In this document: piece after piece, positions 18,345-25,939 of the stretch
Layout: each line of letters opens with the position of its first letter
Position numbering within the stretch: the stretch's first letter is position 1
Notes under the pieces: generated by a model
Seen by the model: the letters and a program-made list of their open reading frames with translations, nothing else
Told to the model about the DNA's origin: nothing
Databases searched by the model: none
Program-made: the position numbers and the translations under genes
DNA from: Pseudomonas fluorescens
GTDB lineage: Bacteria > Pseudomonadota > Gammaproteobacteria > Pseudomonadales > Pseudomonadaceae
Assembly (NCBI RefSeq): GCF_018614655.1
Contig: NZ_JAGGOG010000014.1
Location: 124,001-188,000 of the forward strand
Length of the DNA stretch: 64,000 nt
Direction: 5' to 3'

Positions 18345-19613
18345 CTAGAATTTGCCGGTGAGGCTGTAGAGAGGCTCCAGCACCCATTCATAAAGGCGGC
18401 GGCTTTCCTGCAGGATGTCGGCATCCAACAGCATTCCGCTTTGCAGCAACTGAGGCTTGCCATAGGCCATAACGGTCTGCTCGTCGAGTTGTACACGCAA
18501 GCGGTAGAGCTGTTCGCCGTTACGCGACAGCCCCGGCACCTCACCCGTCATAATGGCAAGATCCGCAGAGGGCACGGCAGTGCGCGATATGGACACCACT
18601 TGAGCGTGATATTGGCCAAACTTCTGATAGGGATAGGCCTGATAGCGGATCAGCACAGCGTCCCCCGGTTTGATAAACCCCACCGCTTTGCTCGGGGCGT
18701 AGAGCTCAGCCTGCAGTTGGGCGTCATGGGGCATGATGCTCAACAACGTACGCGACGGGTCCACTGTCTGGCCGACTTCCGTCAGAACTGCCGTTGCCAC
18801 ACCGTTTCCTGGAGCGGTGATCAATACCGTACGCTTGGCTTCACTCTCTGCCAGCTCTTGTTCGATACCCGACAGTTGCCGATGTATCGGCGCCAGTGCA
18901 TTGGCTTGGCGTGTTTCAAGCCCCGCCAACTCGTTGTTGCGCTCGGTGAGTTGTTGGGTGATTGAACTACGCTCGCGATCCAGGCCCTGTAGGGCTTGAC
19001 GCTGCCCCAACAGCTCGGCTTGCCGCTGCTGGAACTGGTCCATAGAGATATAGCCCTTTTGCATCAATCCCTGATAGCGATTCGACGCATCCCCCGCCAG
19101 CGCCACGCGCTCGCGCTGGCTGACCAATTGCGCAGCCAGGTTGGCTTGCTCATTACGCAGTGTGCTCACCTTACTGGTCAAACTGTCGCGCTCAGCCTGT
19201 TGCAGTTGCCGGGTTTTATCGAGTTCTTGCTCCAGTGACTCCCTGCGTTGCTTGAGCTGATAACTCACGCGTGCCTGCACCGGGTCGGCGCCGGCATCAT
19301 AACGTTCACTGGAAATAGTCAGCAGAGGATCGCCCATGACAACGGACTGTCCTTCGACGACAAACTTTTGCAGCACCACTCCGGTTTGCGGCGTACGGAC
19401 CTTTATCTGGCCATTGGCTGGAACCAGTTGGCCACTCACCGTGCTGCGCTTGGTGTAAGAGCCCCAGATAAAAAAGCTGCCTACCAAGACCAGCATTCCC
19501 AAGGCGAACGTGATGAGAAAAGTGAAGGATGTCGGCCGGATCAGCACAATCTCCCCCAGCCATTTGACGCGCTGCGCTTCAGACGCGGCCCTGCGAAATA
19601 TCCTGTCGCCCAC
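18345..19613 (-). CDS. HlyD-family periplasmic adaptor (CvaA-like)
   Basis: 422 residues. One N-terminal membrane helix (FTFLITFALGMLVLVGSFFIWG) is followed by a lipoyl-like half-motif (GQIKVRTPQTGVVLQKFVVEGQ), a long coiled coil rich in Gln/Glu/Arg (~110-260), and a beta-barrel domain (ITAPGNGVATAVLTEVGQTV, LYAPSKAVGFIKPGDAV). This is the membrane fusion protein that links the ABC exporter to TolC. In colicin V-type systems the equivalent is CvaA. It is co-transcribed with the exporter (11-bp gap) and lies 60 bp after the Sel1 gene. Confidence 0.93.
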   Translation of the reverse strand: MGDRIFRRAASEAQRVKWLGEIVLIRPTSFTFLITFALGMLVLVGSFFIWGSYTKRSTVSGQLVPANGQIKVRTPQTGVVLQKFVVEGQSVVMGDPLLTISSERYDAGADPVQARVSYQLKQRRESLEQELDKTRQLQQAERDSLTSKVSTLRNEQANLAAQLVSQRERVALAGDASNRYQGLMQKGYISMDQFQQRQAELLGQRQALQGLDRERSSITQQLTERNNELAGLETRQANALAPIHRQLSGIEQELAESEAKRTVLITAPGNGVATAVLTEVGQTVDPSRTLLSIMPHDAQLQAELYAPSKAVGFIKPGDAVLIRYQAYPYQKFGQYHAQVVSISRTAVPSADLAIMTGEVPGLSRNGEQLYRLRVQLDEQTVMAYGKPQLLQSGMLLDADILQESRRLYEWVLEPLYSLTGKF

Positions 19614-19673
19614 AAATCACTCCTGACACCCTGCACGCCCGATGCTTTGCTCAGCATCCGTTCATCGTTGTTT

Positions 19674-20660
19674 TCACTTATTGATCATTAGTCCGCGTCG
19701 GTTATTGTCATCTTTGATGAACGTTTGTATTTGCTTTCGCCATGCAGCTTTTGTCTGCTCGTCGGCAGCATCACTGAGAGCGGGCATTTTTTTCTCGATA
19801 ACTCCCAGGCGCTTGGCGGCTTCGGGAACCCGTGCACTGGCTAGCCAATACCACTTGTAGGCCTCGGGTAAATTGACTGCCTGACCAAGCCCTTTCTCGA
19901 AGATATAGCCAAGATTTGCTTGCGCCTGAGGCACGTCAAGCATCGCTGCCTCTGTGTACCACTGGGTGGCCATGGGCAGATTTTTGGGCATGCCAACACC
20001 CGTGGCGAAACACTTACCGGTTAGAAAAGCGCCTTCACCAAGACCGGCTTTCGCCGCCTTTTCATAGTATTGACAAGCCGATTCAGGGCTAGCGTCCGCG
20101 ATCAGGTGGTTAGCACTCAAGGAGCCCAAACGAAACAACGCTTTTGAATAATTTAGCTGTGCCGATTTTTTATAGTACTCAACGGCTTGGGGTATGGACT
20201 TGCTTACCCCAAGACCGGACTCGTACATAAAGCCTAAATTGTAGATAGAGGTCGGGTTTTCATGTGCTGCTGAAAGTTCCAGATAATACTTGGCCTTAAC
20301 ATAGTCAGCTGCGCCAATCGCCTGTCCGTCCAGATACAAGGCACCCAAGGTCGCTTGTGCAGCGGCATAGTTTTGTTGGGCCAAGTCAGTCCATAGGTTT
20401 AGTGCGGCGTTGACATCCCGGGTGTGCCCCTTTCCCGTGAATAGCAATCCCGCTAGCATATTTCTGGCATCAGGATCGTTAGCTTGCTTGGCTAGCGTAG
20501 AAGCCAGGGAATAGGCACTTGAATAGTCATCTCGGTTGTAGGCCGCCCGCGCGTCGTCTATGTTTGCCGCGTGCGCGGCCGAGAGAAACAGGGCACAGCA
20601 GGCAGCCATCAGCCGGTTATTGAACTGGAATTTTTTGTTTGTAGCAGGCTCTTGATTCAT
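19674..20660 (-). CDS. Secreted Sel1-repeat (TPR-like) protein
   Basis: 328 residues with a signal peptide (LMAACCALFLSAAHA). The mature part is a tandem array of ~36-residue Sel1 repeats: AQATLGALYLDGQAIG, SIYNLGFMYESGLGVS, ALFRLGSL, GEGAFLTGKCFATGVG and AQANLGYIFEKGLGQ, each with the A/L/G-x-x-Y-x-x-G-x-G pattern. Such solenoids are protein-binding scaffolds, here expected in the periplasm. The gene start lies 44 bp inside the end of the protease gene, implying coupled translation. A role as chaperone or adaptor for the protease or the exported peptide is plausible but not shown. Confidence 0.88.
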   Translation of the reverse strand: MNQEPATNKKFQFNNRLMAACCALFLSAAHAANIDDARAAYNRDDYSSAYSLASTLAKQANDPDARNMLAGLLFTGKGHTRDVNAALNLWTDLAQQNYAAAQATLGALYLDGQAIGAADYVKAKYYLELSAAHENPTSIYNLGFMYESGLGVSKSIPQAVEYYKKSAQLNYSKALFRLGSLSANHLIADASPESACQYYEKAAKAGLGEGAFLTGKCFATGVGMPKNLPMATQWYTEAAMLDVPQAQANLGYIFEKGLGQAVNLPEAYKWYWLASARVPEAAKRLGVIEKKMPALSDAADEQTKAAWRKQIQTFIKDDNNRRGLMINK

Positions 20661-21846
20661 GTGTGTTCCATATCAATTCATAGTCTTGAAACGCTGGCCA
20701 TCCCAAGACATAGGGCGTCAGGTACTTTTGTTCAGCCAGTGTCGTATAGGAAACATCTTTCGCCCTCCCACCTATGTTCAGATTGGTGGTGGTATGGGCA
20801 ATTGCTCGGGTAAATGTACCATTCGCATCGGTCATTATTTTGCTTCGCTGATCACTCCTCTCTGAACCGACCTTGGTTTCGCCGCCACTTAAGTAGTAAA
20901 GATTGCCGGTATCAAGGGAAGCAGCAGTTTGTCGGCCATCCACATTAGCGAGCACATATAAAAACTGAGTTTGTCGTGAATAAGAGCTGCCTAGAAAGAC
21001 GCTGCCCACACACTGCTGTTCAAGCACTTCTATTTCCGCGGGGGTTACGTTCAGTGCGATATGCTCACTTCCAACAATGACATTGTCGAAACTAGACATC
21101 AGGTCCAGACCAAACAAACTGAGCGACCCGCCCACTACAACCAGAACGTTCCTGAGTTCAATACCCGAAAGGTTCATCTTCCTGATCAAGCCGTACTGGG
21201 CATTCACCGATTGTCGGCTGTAATAACTATTGATTTCCACCGGCGCCTTAATCAATTCGACGCCATATCGGAGGGCATCAGACTCGCCGATAACTGTCAC
21301 GCTCGCGCCCGTATCAAACAAGACCTTTGCCTCGTGCCCATTGATTTCAACTTCAAGCAAAGGGTCGGTAGCGCTTTTTAGATAATCATTCTCTTCACTA
21401 CTTAACACTATTTGAGTGCGCTTCAGTAAGCCGGTTTGCCGATCGCCCACACGTTTGAGCGTATCGACATCCAACTGAGCGATAAATTGTTCGGCTTGGC
21501 GACGCTGTTCTGCAGTCATGGACGCCAGTACCCGCGCATAAGCCGCGAAGTGCCCATCATTCAGGTGATTACCGAGCAGTATGAGTTTGCAGGCGGTCGA
21601 CGTGTTTTCCACATTGAGGACTGCGCAATCAGCAAGGCTGACTTGCGTCGCGGGCTTCTTGGACTGGGCCCTGGCCAGAACGGCGGAAAGCAGCGTATTG
21701 GCGTCTATTTTTGATGCTTCCAAACCGCGTAATGGAATAGAACTCGGGGCATACAGTTTGGCTTGTATGTCCTGCAAATCGACAGCACTCACTGGGTTCG
21801 ACAGCAAGAATGCGACCACACATAGAGTGAGGCTATTGCGGCCCAT
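20617..21846 (-). CDS. Periplasmic retropepsin-like aspartic protease with two active-site motifs
   Basis: 409 residues with a signal peptide (MGRNSLTLCVVAFLLSNPVSA). A first protease motif, VLFDTGASVTVIG, stands at about 175-187, followed by LFGLDLMSSF, the usual second hydrophobic-hydrophobic-Gly element. A second motif, SLDTGN, occurs at about 310-315 and is followed later by VLGWPAF. Most bacterial retropepsins have one motif and dimerise, so this could be a bilobal, pepsin-like arrangement or a pseudo-second site. Residues 25-160 form an unrecognised helical N-terminal region. It overlaps the upstream small gene by 14 bp and the Sel1 gene by 44 bp. It may trim or degrade exported or imported peptides. 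Confidence 0.82.
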   Translation of the reverse strand: MGRNSLTLCVVAFLLSNPVSAVDLQDIQAKLYAPSSIPLRGLEASKIDANTLLSAVLARAQSKKPATQVSLADCAVLNVENTSTACKLILLGNHLNDGHFAAYARVLASMTAEQRRQAEQFIAQLDVDTLKRVGDRQTGLLKRTQIVLSSEENDYLKSATDPLLEVEINGHEAKVLFDTGASVTVIGESDALRYGVELIKAPVEINSYYSRQSVNAQYGLIRKMNLSGIELRNVLVVVGGSLSLFGLDLMSSFDNVIVGSEHIALNVTPAEIEVLEQQCVGSVFLGSSYSRQTQFLYVLANVDGRQTAASLDTGNLYYLSGGETKVGSERSDQRSKIMTDANGTFTRAIAHTTTNLNIGGRAKDVSYTTLAEQKYLTPYVLGWPAFQDYELIWNTHESRACYKQKIPVQ

Positions 21847-22225
21847 TTTTTAGTCCAAATGATCGCTCGATCCTTTTAATTTCGTCTTCCGACAGCAGCG
21901 GCTTCGGTGGCACAGTGAATGCCTTTTCCGGCGACGGCAGCGGATTGGCCAGAGTGGTCTTTTTTACTTCTGTTGCAATTTCTCCGCTGCTCACGGGGTA
22001 CAAGGCCTCATCCAAACACTTATCCCGCATTGTTTGGCTGGACAAGCCATAGCAACCCTTTCCGTTTGACAGTGCCCTGGCTTCACAGGTACTGCGACCA
22101 TCAGGATCCTCGTGCTCTACACAGCTCAAAGAACCGAATGCGTGACCTAGCACACTGGCCGGGTCAGCTGCATGAGCGACGGTGTAAAACAGCAACGGCG
22201 CCAAGGCGAGTAATGTATTTTTCAT
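21833..22225 (-). CDS. Small secreted four-cysteine protein of unknown function
   Basis: 130 residues with a clear signal peptide (MKNTLLALAPLLFYTVAHA). The mature protein has four evenly spaced cysteines (C-x11-C-x10-C-x11-C) within residues ~35-75, probably two periplasmic disulfides. A Pro-rich linker and the charged tail EDEIKRIERSFGLKN follow. I do not recognise the family. It sits 48 bp after the double-glycine peptide gene and overlaps the protease gene by 14 bp. Being small and next to the peptide gene, it is a candidate immunity or binding protein, though microcin immunity proteins are more often membrane proteins. Confidence 0.75.
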   Translation of the reverse strand: MKNTLLALAPLLFYTVAHAADPASVLGHAFGSLSCVEHEDPDGRSTCEARALSNGKGCYGLSSQTMRDKCLDEALYPVSSGEIATEVKKTTLANPLPSPEKAFTVPPKPLLSEDEIKRIERSFGLKNGPQ

Positions 22226-22273
22226 ATTCGGTCACTCATAGAAAGTGTGCCAATCAAGGCACACCTTTTTCAC

Positions 22274-22492
22274 TTAGTACGTAATAGTTACGCCGACCCC
22301 CGCCGACAGCTCGCCTCCCGAAGCTGAACCGCCTACGGTGACGCTGGTATTACCCGAAGTCCAAGTCGGTCCTGTGTAACCGCCATTTGATCCCAACCAC
22401 TCAAACTCTCCTGGTTCCCAATCAGTGACAGGCTCAACCGTCGTCTGGCCGCCCGATACTAGCGCCAACTCTTTTTCCGTCAGTACACGCAT
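22274..22492 (-). CDS. Double-glycine leader peptide precursor (class II microcin-like)
   Basis: A 72-residue precursor. The leader MRVLTEKELALVSGG fits the MRxLTxxELxxVSGG pattern of colicin V-type microcins, and the C39 exporter in the same operon would cut after Gly-Gly. The 57-residue mature peptide begins QTTVEPVTDWEPGEF and ends in a Gly/Ser/Thr/Val-rich stretch with no cysteine (ending SAGVGVTITY). It does not have the Ser-rich siderophore-acceptor tail of microcins E492/H47/M. AAGGAG lies seven bases upstream of the ATG. A longer frame upstream overlaps the fic stop and is not needed. Antibacterial activity is an inference from the leader and transporter; a signalling or other exported peptide is also possible. 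Confidence 0.85.
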   Translation of the reverse strand: MRVLTEKELALVSGGQTTVEPVTDWEPGEFEWLGSNGGYTGPTWTSGNTSVTVGGSASGGELSAGVGVTITY

Positions 22493-22586
22493 TTGATAAC
22501 TCCTTGGTGACGGAAAGAGCCTTCCATGGCCCGCCCGTTGGTTATTTGCCCTGATGGGCGCCTCAATTCCCTCTGAGGAAATAAAC

Positions 22587-23369
22587 CTATTGATCGGCCA
22601 TAAAGCCAATGATGTCGCAATGGAAGCGCACCCAATCATCCCACTCGCCAAATAGCTCAGCCTGCCGGATGCGCAATACATGAGCGCCGGGCGAACAGTT
22701 ATAAAAGTCATATAAGGGAATGTAGTTTTGCGATGTACGCCCCATCAGGGCATTGAACAACACACGTGCCAATCGCCCATTACCATCTACGAATGGATGA
22801 CAATTCATTAGCCCTACGGCAGCAACGGATGCACCAAATAAGTCTTGGCGACTGCTCGGTAAATCGGCCACATACTTCCAAAGGGCCATAAGTGCCGATG
22901 GTATATCAGCCGCCTGAACGAACTCTACTGTGCAGCCACGCTTATCAGGCCTGACACCTACTCGCGTCGTCCTGATTGTTACAGCGGTGCCTGTGAGCGC
23001 GCAGGCAGCGGTTTCCAACAGTTCACAAATCGTCGAGTACTTCAAGGTGACCAGAGACTGTTCAAGTGCTGATGAAAACACCTCAACATACTGTTGTTCA
23101 GTAGGCGTTCTATTATTCAAGGGTTCCAACGCATTATTCGTTGCATAATGCTCGAACAGCGGATGTTGGAAGCACCGCGATTTGGCATCGCACGCCAACA
23201 CTGCCGATACCGATCCGGGCGAAACAGGCCACGGCTTATTTTTATACATCTCAAGTCTTGCCTGAGCGTTAAGCACTGATTTAACCGTTCCCTCAGCCAG
23301 CACCAATCCAACTGGATAAGCTAGGGATTTTCTAAAATGTGTTTTTACTTTTGCCACGACAAAATCCAT
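22587..23369 (-). CDS. Fic-domain protein (probable AMP/nucleotidyl transferase)
   Basis: 260 residues. The Fic core motif HPFVDGNGRLAR is complete at 191-202 (catalytic His191, phosphate-binding Gly-Asn-Gly-Arg). The preceding flap-like segment TTRVGVRPDKRGCTVEFVQA matches the family's substrate-docking hairpin. Fic enzymes usually transfer AMP from ATP to Ser/Thr/Tyr hydroxyls. I see no obvious (S/T)xxxE(G/N) inhibitory helix, so it may be unregulated or controlled by a partner. It is the first gene of the leftward secretion operon, 94 bp before the peptide gene. Alternatives are modification of the exported peptide, a toxin, or a chance companion. Confidence 0.88.
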   Translation of the reverse strand: MDFVVAKVKTHFRKSLAYPVGLVLAEGTVKSVLNAQARLEMYKNKPWPVSPGSVSAVLACDAKSRCFQHPLFEHYATNNALEPLNNRTPTEQQYVEVFSSALEQSLVTLKYSTICELLETAACALTGTAVTIRTTRVGVRPDKRGCTVEFVQAADIPSALMALWKYVADLPSSRQDLFGASVAAVGLMNCHPFVDGNGRLARVLFNALMGRTSQNYIPLYDFYNCSPGAHVLRIRQAELFGEWDDWVRFHCDIIGFMADQ

Positions 23370-23638
23370 TTCATTCCGGTCCTATGCCTCGCGCACAAAT
23401 AACTCTTGCGACGACAACACTTGAAAATAGGTATTCCCTCAAGAAAGAGCACTCTACCAACGAAATATGACACTTTTCCAAAATTCGTGTGAAACTTTTA
23501 TTGATTCGTTATTTTATTAGCCTCCCCCTGCTTAACAAGTTGCGCCCCTCAGCAGGCACGTAATACATTGTCTACTCCAGCAACCCCACCAAATTAAAAC
23601 TAAACCAGATTTCACCTCACACAATTGGACAATTCACA

Positions 23639-24151
23639 ATGGCCAACACCGACTTAGACTCGCTTTTTTCGCAGCATTACTCCAACGCCAAGACCATGGA
23701 ATTCCCAGCTTTCATTGACAACAAGTCAACTTGCAACCCAATCAATTCAGCACCTTATATAACGTCCCTTTCAAGCTTTTTTGAAGAACCTAAAGATCCA
23801 AAAAGGAGCTTGCTCTGCGCACGACTTAAAACCGCTATAGTAGAGTTGGCGATGGCTGATATTGGCGTTGAAATCATACTGATCGGTGGAAGTTTTCTGG
23901 ACTCAACGATCATCCCAGGCGATCTGGATTGCGTGCTCTTCTACTCATTGAGCGCCGAAACGAGCACACTGGACTTTCAGCAATGGCAATATCAGATGAA
24001 AAAGCAAGACCTAGATGCCCGACTGATCCCTATGGACTCCAATCCGCTCATCATGTGGAAAGCCGCGTTATTTTTTGCGGTACTGTACACGCAAAGAAAA
24101 AACGCCGAGGGCGTCCCTACCGGCTTGATATTAATTGACTGCAAACGCTGA
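23639..24151 (+). CDS. Nucleotidyltransferase-fold protein (DUF6932-like)
   Basis: 170 residues. The core IILIGGSFLDSTIIPGDLDC at about 79-98 has the GGS motif and a following D-x-D (Asp95, Asp97) of minimal nucleotidyltransferases, with the spacing seen in DUF6932 proteins. The C-terminal part (MWKAALFFAVLYTQRKNAEGVPTG) resembles that family's end. It is divergent from the fic operon across a 269-bp AT-rich gap that must hold both promoters. A short leader-type peptide gene follows 195 bp downstream on the same strand. It could modify a macromolecule or act in a toxin-like manner; the target is unknown. Confidence 0.7.
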   Translation: MANTDLDSLFSQHYSNAKTMEFPAFIDNKSTCNPINSAPYITSLSSFFEEPKDPKRSLLCARLKTAIVELAMADIGVEIILIGGSFLDSTIIPGDLDCVLFYSLSAETSTLDFQQWQYQMKKQDLDARLIPMDSNPLIMWKAALFFAVLYTQRKNAEGVPTGLILIDCKR

Positions 24152-24346
24152 ACGGCGCACCCGAGCTATCTCAAAGAAACCTTCACAAATACTGCGTAAT
24201 TCAGAATTACATTCTTATATTTAACTATGAGCTGTCCGCACAACCCTACGGATTAATTGACTAGATATGACATACCGTTTAATGGTCATGACACAAAAAA
24301 CCAACTTCACCTCAGCAATTATAGAATCCACACAATAGAACTGATA

Positions 24347-24463
24347 ATGAGAGAGTTAACGGCAGAAGAACTATTGCTAGTTTCCGGTGATACCACCACT
24401 GATTCGACGACTCCTGAGCCAGATCCTGCCGATGGCGCCCCTGATACAGGCGTATCGTTTTAA
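24347..24463 (+). CDS. Second microcin-type leader peptide gene (VSGD variant)
   Basis: Encodes 38 residues beginning MRELTAEELLLVSGD. This is the same leader pattern as the double-glycine precursor at 22274-22492, but the second glycine of the cleavage pair is Asp. The remaining 23 residues are short, acidic and Pro/Asp/Thr-rich (TTPEPDPADGAPDTGVSF). Upstream in-frame codons extend to 24257, but the leader homology fixes the ATG at 24347. A GC hairpin follows the stop by 12 bases. The Asp may block C39 cleavage, so it could be a decayed precursor, a regulator or decoy, or a peptide processed differently. Confidence 0.65.
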   Translation: MRELTAEELLLVSGDTTTDSTTPEPDPADGAPDTGVSF

Positions 24464-24475
24464 CTGAAGCAGCTT

Positions 24476-24492
24476 GGCTCGCGTTGCGAGCC
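24476..24492 (+). terminator. Possible terminator hairpin after second peptide gene
   Basis: GGCTCGC-GTT-GCGAGCC forms a perfect seven-bp stem 12 bases after the stop, but without a T tract. It could be a weak terminator or a 3'-end protecting stem. Confidence 0.4.
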
Positions 24493-24841
24493 GGGCTACA
24501 ACGTTTACTGAACCACTTCAGGATTGCTTGATCCGCTACCCGCTTCAAAAATCCTTGCCAGATGACCTTAGCGCAGACGCCCTTCTCATGTTCGCCATCA
24601 CATCCCAAGGCGCCAAATGCGCTGATTTTGTCCGTAAGGAATACAAGCAAAGCTCTACACCCAATTGGTTTTTCATCGAAGGTGGCGGCTTCATGCCTTG
24701 GCTCAGAAAGGCAATCACTTCGTCAGGCGCAGGAAAATAAGCGGAGGGTTTCAGTATTAAAGGATTCACCTGGCTCGTGACCAGTCGGCATGCTTTTATC
24801 CCCTCCTCGCCCACCCACTCTTTACTGGTAGGGTCTGCATG

Positions 24842-24990
24842 TTGGCGCTGACACCGAATTGACCCAGTGGCCGATGCCAGGCTGCCCCAGCACCAATCGG
24901 AAAAAATTCAGCACTGGTAATGGTTCACAAGGTAGGAGCCTGGGTCAGTAAAATTTCGGTAACTGGGTCAATCCTGCGCTGGCGATAACA
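24842..24990. repeat. 149-bp direct repeat, right copy
   Basis: Same orientation as 14432-14580, about 90% identical. Together the copies bracket the tolC-to-peptide cargo. The stretch 24493-24841 before it holds no gene I can support. Confidence 0.75.
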
Positions 24991-25318
24991 CTTGCGGCCC
25001 GGCATAGCTCAATTGCCGGCCATACCATGATCGAACGCCTCTCGAAGTCAAAACATTTAAAACCTTCCTCACGTCATCCCACCAAGAATGTTGAGTGTTA
25101 TCAGGGATCAAGGCCCCTGCGACCTGTGAGGGTTATCCATTAACGCGGGGCTCACGGCTCCTTACGACCGGGAGCTTGGGCATCTCATGATCTGGCCTCC
25201 TGAACACTTCCGAAGAAATGGGCGGGTGAAGGCTGCGCTGGCTGACGAGACCGGCACCGCGAGATCCTGAGTCAGGTGAAGGCAGTGACGCGATGACCGG
25301 GGCGTGCCTGACTGTCAG

Positions 25319-25699
25319 TCAGGTGCAGTCCATTCCGTGGGCTGCGGCACCATCATCTGCATCGCTGTTGCTGGTGACGTCGGTGTTTGTCACGCCAATT
25401 GTCACGAGGGGGAATGCCGCAAAGCCTTGTACGAGTTGGGCTGCAGCAGCGGTAGGAGCGCCCGTCTCTTTCCGGGAGAAAGAGACGGGCGCAGGTTGGC
25501 GCAATGAAATGGCCACGCGGATAGGTTGCTGCAGGGCAGTTGGGTAGAGGGATGTATTTGCCGCAATGGCAATGATCTGAAGTGGGCATCCATCACTCGG
25601 TGAGTGATCGTGCGAACCACCGGACGCTAATCGCACTTTGGGAGAACCACCACGGCGTAGCGTAGCCTTAAAGGTTCTGGCTACCTGGGTTGCTGTCAA
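25319..25699 (-). CDS. Doubtful ORF of 126 residues downstream of the integrase
   Basis: An open frame on the integrase strand begins MTATQVARTFKATLRRGGSP. It is low-complexity Ala/Thr/Ser-rich and includes the palindrome at 25458-25492. I see no family motif. The whole 24991-25939 stretch (949 bp) otherwise lacks a convincing gene and is marked by hairpins. It is listed only because similar frames may recur next to such integrases; it is more likely non-coding. Confidence 0.2.
   Translation of the reverse strand: MTATQVARTFKATLRRGGSPKVRLASGGSHDHSPSDGCPLQIIAIAANTSLYPTALQQPIRVAISLRQPAPVSFSRKETGAPTAAAAQLVQGFAAFPLVTIGVTNTDVTSNSDADDGAAAHGMDCT
25458..25492. repeat. Perfect 15-bp inverted repeat with 5-nt loop
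   Basis: GCGCCCGTCTCTTTC (25458-25472) and its exact complement GAAAGAGACGGGCGC (25478-25492) surround CGGGA. There is no T run, so a terminator is unlikely. It lies about 450 bp inside the island from the integrase stop. Confidence 0.8.
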
Positions 25700-25853
25700 T
25701 GACAGCGCTTTGCCTGACCTTTTCTACGCCTGTGGAGAATTTGGGTCAAGGCTCGAATTTTCGGGAGTTCTGCGGCTGTGGATGAAATTATCCACTACTG
25801 GAAATCAGTGGTTTTCCACAGACAATTGCGTGGGCTTTAGATTTTTTAAGTGA

Positions 25854-25898
25854 GGTCCATCCAAACAGGGCGGCTTTGCAGTCCTGTTTGGATGGACC
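25854..25898. repeat. Perfect 16-bp inverted repeat downstream of integrase
   Basis: GGTCCATCCAAACAGG (25854-25869) pairs fully with CCTGTTTGGATGGACC (25883-25898) around a 13-nt loop. It lies 42 bp beyond the integrase stop. A U-tract is absent on either side; it may end or stabilise the integrase transcript or be a structured DNA site. Confidence 0.8.
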
Positions 25899-25939
25899 CG
25901 CGTGGACGAGCGGATCACTGAGATATAAGGGCCGAGTAC

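Noticed and set aside
4967..22492. Functional link between the salicylate siderophore and the microcin-like peptide (siderophore-microcin)
   Set aside because: The island boundary separates them, the peptide lacks a Ser-rich siderophore-acceptor tail, and no glucosyltransferase or linking enzyme of the microcin E492 type is present.
24545..24814. 89-residue minus-strand frame (and overlapping frames 24312-24780) after the second peptide gene
   Set aside because: No motif, no ribosome site, partly inside the repeat-flanking region; several frames compete, typical of non-coding DNA.
25788..25820. TTATCCAC and TTTTCCACA as DnaA boxes of an island replication origin
   Set aside because: Only two loose matches, no iterons, no replication protein gene in the island.
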